From positions 1 through 64,000 of the forward strand of contig JAQUPX010000005.1 of the NCBI GenBank assembly GCA_028716385.1: 64,000 nt of DNA. Reading direction: 5' to 3'. Position numbers and translations under genes: made by a program. The notes beneath the pieces are model-generated. The model made no database searches. It saw nothing but the letters and a program-made list of their open reading frames with translations, and was not told where the DNA came from. The DNA comes from a bacterium. Its GTDB lineage: Bacteria > Hydrothermota > UBA3073 > JACQXS01 > JAQTXJ01. Shown piece after piece: positions 61,470 through 64,000 of this stretch (position 1 is its first letter; every line of letters starts with the position of its first letter).

Positions 61470-63326
61470 ATGAACAGATTTGATTGTATAGTCGTTGGCG
61501 GAGGGCATGCAGGTTGTGAGGCGGCACTTGCTGCGTCAAGAATGGGGCTAAATACCTTAATGCTGACGCTTAATCTTGATACTATCGGTCAACTTTCCTG
61601 TAATCCTTCAATGGGTGGGCTTGGTAAATCACAACTAATCTTTGAGGTTGATGCGCTTGGCGGGGAAATCGGATTTGTTTCGGATATCGCTTCTATTGGC
61701 TATAGAGTGCTTAATACAAAAAAAGGACTTGCCGTCCAATCTCTCCGTGCTCAAGTAGATAGAAAAAAATACCGTGAAACAATGCAGAAGATTATCCTAA
61801 ACACTGAAAATTTATACGTGCAACAAGAAGAAGTAACTGAAATTATTGTATCAAAAAAAGGGACAATAAAATCCGCAGTAGGTGTAGTAAGCGCTTCCGG
61901 TATGGAATATTTTTCGGATACGATAGTTATTACTACAGGGACTTTTTTGAAAGGGCTTATACATATTGGCCTTAAAAATTATCCATCCGGCAGGATGGGG
62001 GAATTACCTTCCACAGAATTATCCGATTCATTAAAAAAGTTGGGATTTCAATTGGGAAGACTAAAAACAGGTACTTCTGCAAGAGTGGATAGCAGAAGCA
62101 TAGATTTTGACAAAACAATTGAACAATCTCCCGATAAAGGGGCTTATCGTTTTTCCCACAGAACAAAAAAAAGTAACCCAACAGCTTGTCCCTGCTATAT
62201 AACGCATACAAATGAGTTAACACAGAAAATAATTCTCCAAAATCTTAAATCTTCTCCTTTATACAGTGGGATAATTAAGGGTATTGGTGCAAGATATTGT
62301 CCTTCTATAGAGGATAAATCTGTCCGCTTTAAGGAAAAAACTTCTCATCAGGTATTTATAGAACCTGATGGTGTGGATACGTATGAATGTTACTTGAATG
62401 GAGTATCAACTTCTTTGCCTGAAGCCGTGCAATTAGATTTTTTACATACAATTCCGGGACTTGAAAAAGTGAGAATAATAAGACCCGGTTATGCAATTGA
62501 ATATGATTTTGTTCTCCCGGTGCAGGTATATCCTTCCCTTGAGACAAAAACGATAAAAAATCTATATTTTGCAGGGCAAATACTTGGGACATCCGGTTAC
62601 GAAGAAGCCGCTTCACAGGGAATGATAGCAGGAATAAATGCAGCATTAAAAGTAAAAGATAAACCACAATTCATACTCCCTCGTTATGAAGCATATATTG
62701 GAGTTCTGGTTGATGATTTATCTACAAAAGAGATTTTGGAACCGTATAGAATGTTTACCTCACGAGTAGAACATAGGCTTATCCTTCCCGAACACAATGC
62801 AGACGAAAGACTTATGAAATATGGATTGGAGTTTGGGCTTATCTCTAAAAAAGAATATAATAAAACTCAAAAGTTAATAGATAATATCAAGCTGAAATTA
62901 CGCGAACTTAAATCTACACAATTAAAACCGGAATCTATAAATCCTGTATTAAAGGAAAACAACTCTATGTTAATAACAAAATCCTCTTCTGCATTTCAAA
63001 TATTAAAAAGACCGGAAATAAAGATAGAAATGATTGAGCCGTTTATCCAAAAACTTACCGGCAATGAAAGGATAAGGCTTGAATTCCTTGTAAAATATGA
63101 GGGCTATATAAAAAGAGAATACGCGTTGGTAAAAAAATTCAATGAATCGGAATCTTACGAGATACCTCAAGGTTTTGATTTTTATAAAGTAAGAGGGCTT
63201 TCTCGAGAAGCTTGCGAGAAATTATCAAAAATCAAACCTGTAACGCTGGAACAGGCAAAACGGATTGGTGGTGTTCGGTCAGCGGATATAATTCGCTTAT
63301 TCTTTACATTAAAAAAATCTCGATAA
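61470..63326 (+). CDS. mnmG: tRNA uridine-5-carboxymethylaminomethyl modification enzyme MnmG
   Basis: 618 residues. 'VVGGGHAGCEAALAASRMG' near 8-26 is the FAD site; 'SCNPSMGGLGKS' near 48 and 'GTSGYEEAASQGMIAG' near 370 are family motifs. With MnmE it makes cmnm5U34 in tRNA. No ribosome site before the ATG. Ordinary length and no visible defect. Confidence 0.98.
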   Translation: MNRFDCIVVGGGHAGCEAALAASRMGLNTLMLTLNLDTIGQLSCNPSMGGLGKSQLIFEVDALGGEIGFVSDIASIGYRVLNTKKGLAVQSLRAQVDRKKYRETMQKIILNTENLYVQQEEVTEIIVSKKGTIKSAVGVVSASGMEYFSDTIVITTGTFLKGLIHIGLKNYPSGRMGELPSTELSDSLKKLGFQLGRLKTGTSARVDSRSIDFDKTIEQSPDKGAYRFSHRTKKSNPTACPCYITHTNELTQKIILQNLKSSPLYSGIIKGIGARYCPSIEDKSVRFKEKTSHQVFIEPDGVDTYECYLNGVSTSLPEAVQLDFLHTIPGLEKVRIIRPGYAIEYDFVLPVQVYPSLETKTIKNLYFAGQILGTSGYEEAASQGMIAGINAALKVKDKPQFILPRYEAYIGVLVDDLSTKEILEPYRMFTSRVEHRLILPEHNADERLMKYGLEFGLISKKEYNKTQKLIDNIKLKLRELKSTQLKPESINPVLKENNSMLITKSSSAFQILKRPEIKIEMIEPFIQKLTGNERIRLEFLVKYEGYIKREYALVKKFNESESYEIPQGFDFYKVRGLSREACEKLSKIKPVTLEQAKRIGGVRSADIIRLFFTLKKSR

Positions 63327-63448
63327 TGAAAATTACTTAACTTCCCTGACGGCAGTCAGGTAAATCTTACGAAAACTATAAATCAGAGTTTATTACAAAA
63401 AATAAGTTGCAATTTCTTAAATACGATATATTAATTTTTACTAAATTA

Positions 63449-63658
63449 ATGCGTAAAATATTTATATTTTTTATCAAGACTTATCATACATACTTTTCAC
63501 CTTTTTTGATACACTCCTGTAAGTTTCATCCAACTTGTTCAGTTTATACGATTGAAGCTATAGAAAAATATGGAGTATTAAAGGGATTTACTTTTGGTAT
63601 CTGGAGAATCTTAAAATGTAACCCCTGGCATAGCGGAGGTTGTGACCCTGTACCTTAA
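63449..63658 (+). CDS. yidD: Membrane protein insertion efficiency factor YidD
   Basis: 69 residues from the ATG at 63449, chosen over an upstream TTG because the family opens 'M-x-K'. 'CKFHPTCSVYTIEAIEKYG' near 29-47 and 'C-N-P-W-H-x-G-G-x-D' near 60 are diagnostic. Helps YidC-mediated insertion. Usual partners (rnpA, yidC) are not visible here. Confidence 0.93.
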   Translation: MRKIFIFFIKTYHTYFSPFLIHSCKFHPTCSVYTIEAIEKYGVLKGFTFGIWRILKCNPWHSGGCDPVP

Positions 63659-63660
63659 TT

Positions 63661-64000
63661 ATGGACCAAATTATATTTCTTGGAACGGCAGGAGCAAGAG
63701 TAACCGTTGCGAAACAATTAAGAGCTTCCGGAGGAATCTGGATTACTCTTGATGATACGCAGATTCTTGTTGATCCCGGACCCGGTTCACTCGTAAAATG
63801 TGTAAAAAGCAGACCTAAACTTGACCCTACAAAACTTGACGGTATAATATTATCTCATCGTCATCTTGACCATTCTGCAGATATAAATATAATGATGGAA
63901 GCAATGACGGATGGTGGTTACAATGTCCGGGGCACTGTTTTTGCCCCATTAAATGCTTTGGAAGATGACCCTGTAATATTAAGATATATCCGGGGATATG
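63661..64000 (+). CDS. MBL-fold metal-dependent hydrolase, partial
   Basis: An open frame from ATG at 63661 to the window end (113 residues seen), starting two bases after yidD. 'IIFLGTAGARV' opens the fold, and H-R-H-L-D-H (about 67-72) is the H-x-H-x-D-H metal site, as in RNase Z-like and PqqB-like members. The 3' part is missing, so no more precise name is safe. Confidence 0.85.
   Translation, partial: MDQIIFLGTAGARVTVAKQLRASGGIWITLDDTQILVDPGPGSLVKCVKSRPKLDPTKLDGIILSHRHLDHSADINIMMEAMTDGGYNVRGTVFAPLNALEDDPVILRYIRGY

Overview
The window is about 35% G+C and carries bacterial housekeeping genes next to many secreted proteins whose C-termini look like type IX-style sorting domains (an 'NPFSKST' region, then a 'WDGTD...GIYFVKL' block and a basic 'TKKLILLK'-type end). 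With an archaeal-type phosphoglycerate mutase, a mixed use of Shine-Dalgarno and apparently leaderless starts, and many short GC-rich palindromes, this suggests an uncultured FCB-affiliated lineage such as candidate division WOR-3. That placement is an inference; no marker gene here settles it.

Layout. 1-7.4 kb is accessory: a broken SEC-C gene at the left edge, a DUF6266-like gene, a KAP P-loop NTPase with a HEAT-repeat tail translationally coupled to an alpha/beta serine hydrolase (the best candidate for an undescribed immunity-type system), a lipoprotein and a small holin-like membrane protein. Repeat-filled spacers separate them. 7.4-11.5 kb: pgk, then a repeat-rich 0.8 kb spacer and three small envelope genes. 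11.8-24.3 kb: six same-strand genes for large secreted beta-propeller proteins (three YVTN, two delta-60-like, one Kelch) built by duplication. 24.9-29.7 kb: M23/EnvC-like, holB, ricT-like and metG, overlapping by ATGA junctions. 29.9-33.0 kb: tRNA-Tyr, tRNA-Gly, a FemAB-like acyltransferase, then secE-nusG-rplK-rplA. 33.0-41.0 kb: a surface-polysaccharide cluster (O-antigen-ligase-like protein, a GT4-type transferase, two tandem GT-C transferases, two methyltransferases). 41.1-46.9 kb: hsp20, polysaccharide deacetylase, a repeat-rich surface protein, tsaD and a YbbR-domain protein. 47.0-50.7 kb: an outer-membrane-like protein, dut, a GT9 transferase and a PASTA protein. 50.7-58.3 kb: purD, a half-size TSUP protein, a GDP-mannose-dehydratase-like SDR, a phosphoesterase, nusB, the rib genes, a HAD phosphatase, TatD and tRNA-Thr. 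58.4-64 kb: a VCBS-repeat secreted protein, apgM, mnmG, yidD and the start of an MBL-fold hydrolase.

Within the spacers the sequence is not random. Families of short 'words' recur, hairpin elements are shared between distant loci, and a 20-bp palindrome can be seen inserted into an otherwise intact copy of another repeat. Similar units appear in frame inside coding sequences, mostly in linkers of the secreted proteins. Two genes about 12 kb apart also share a near-identical promoter and leader.
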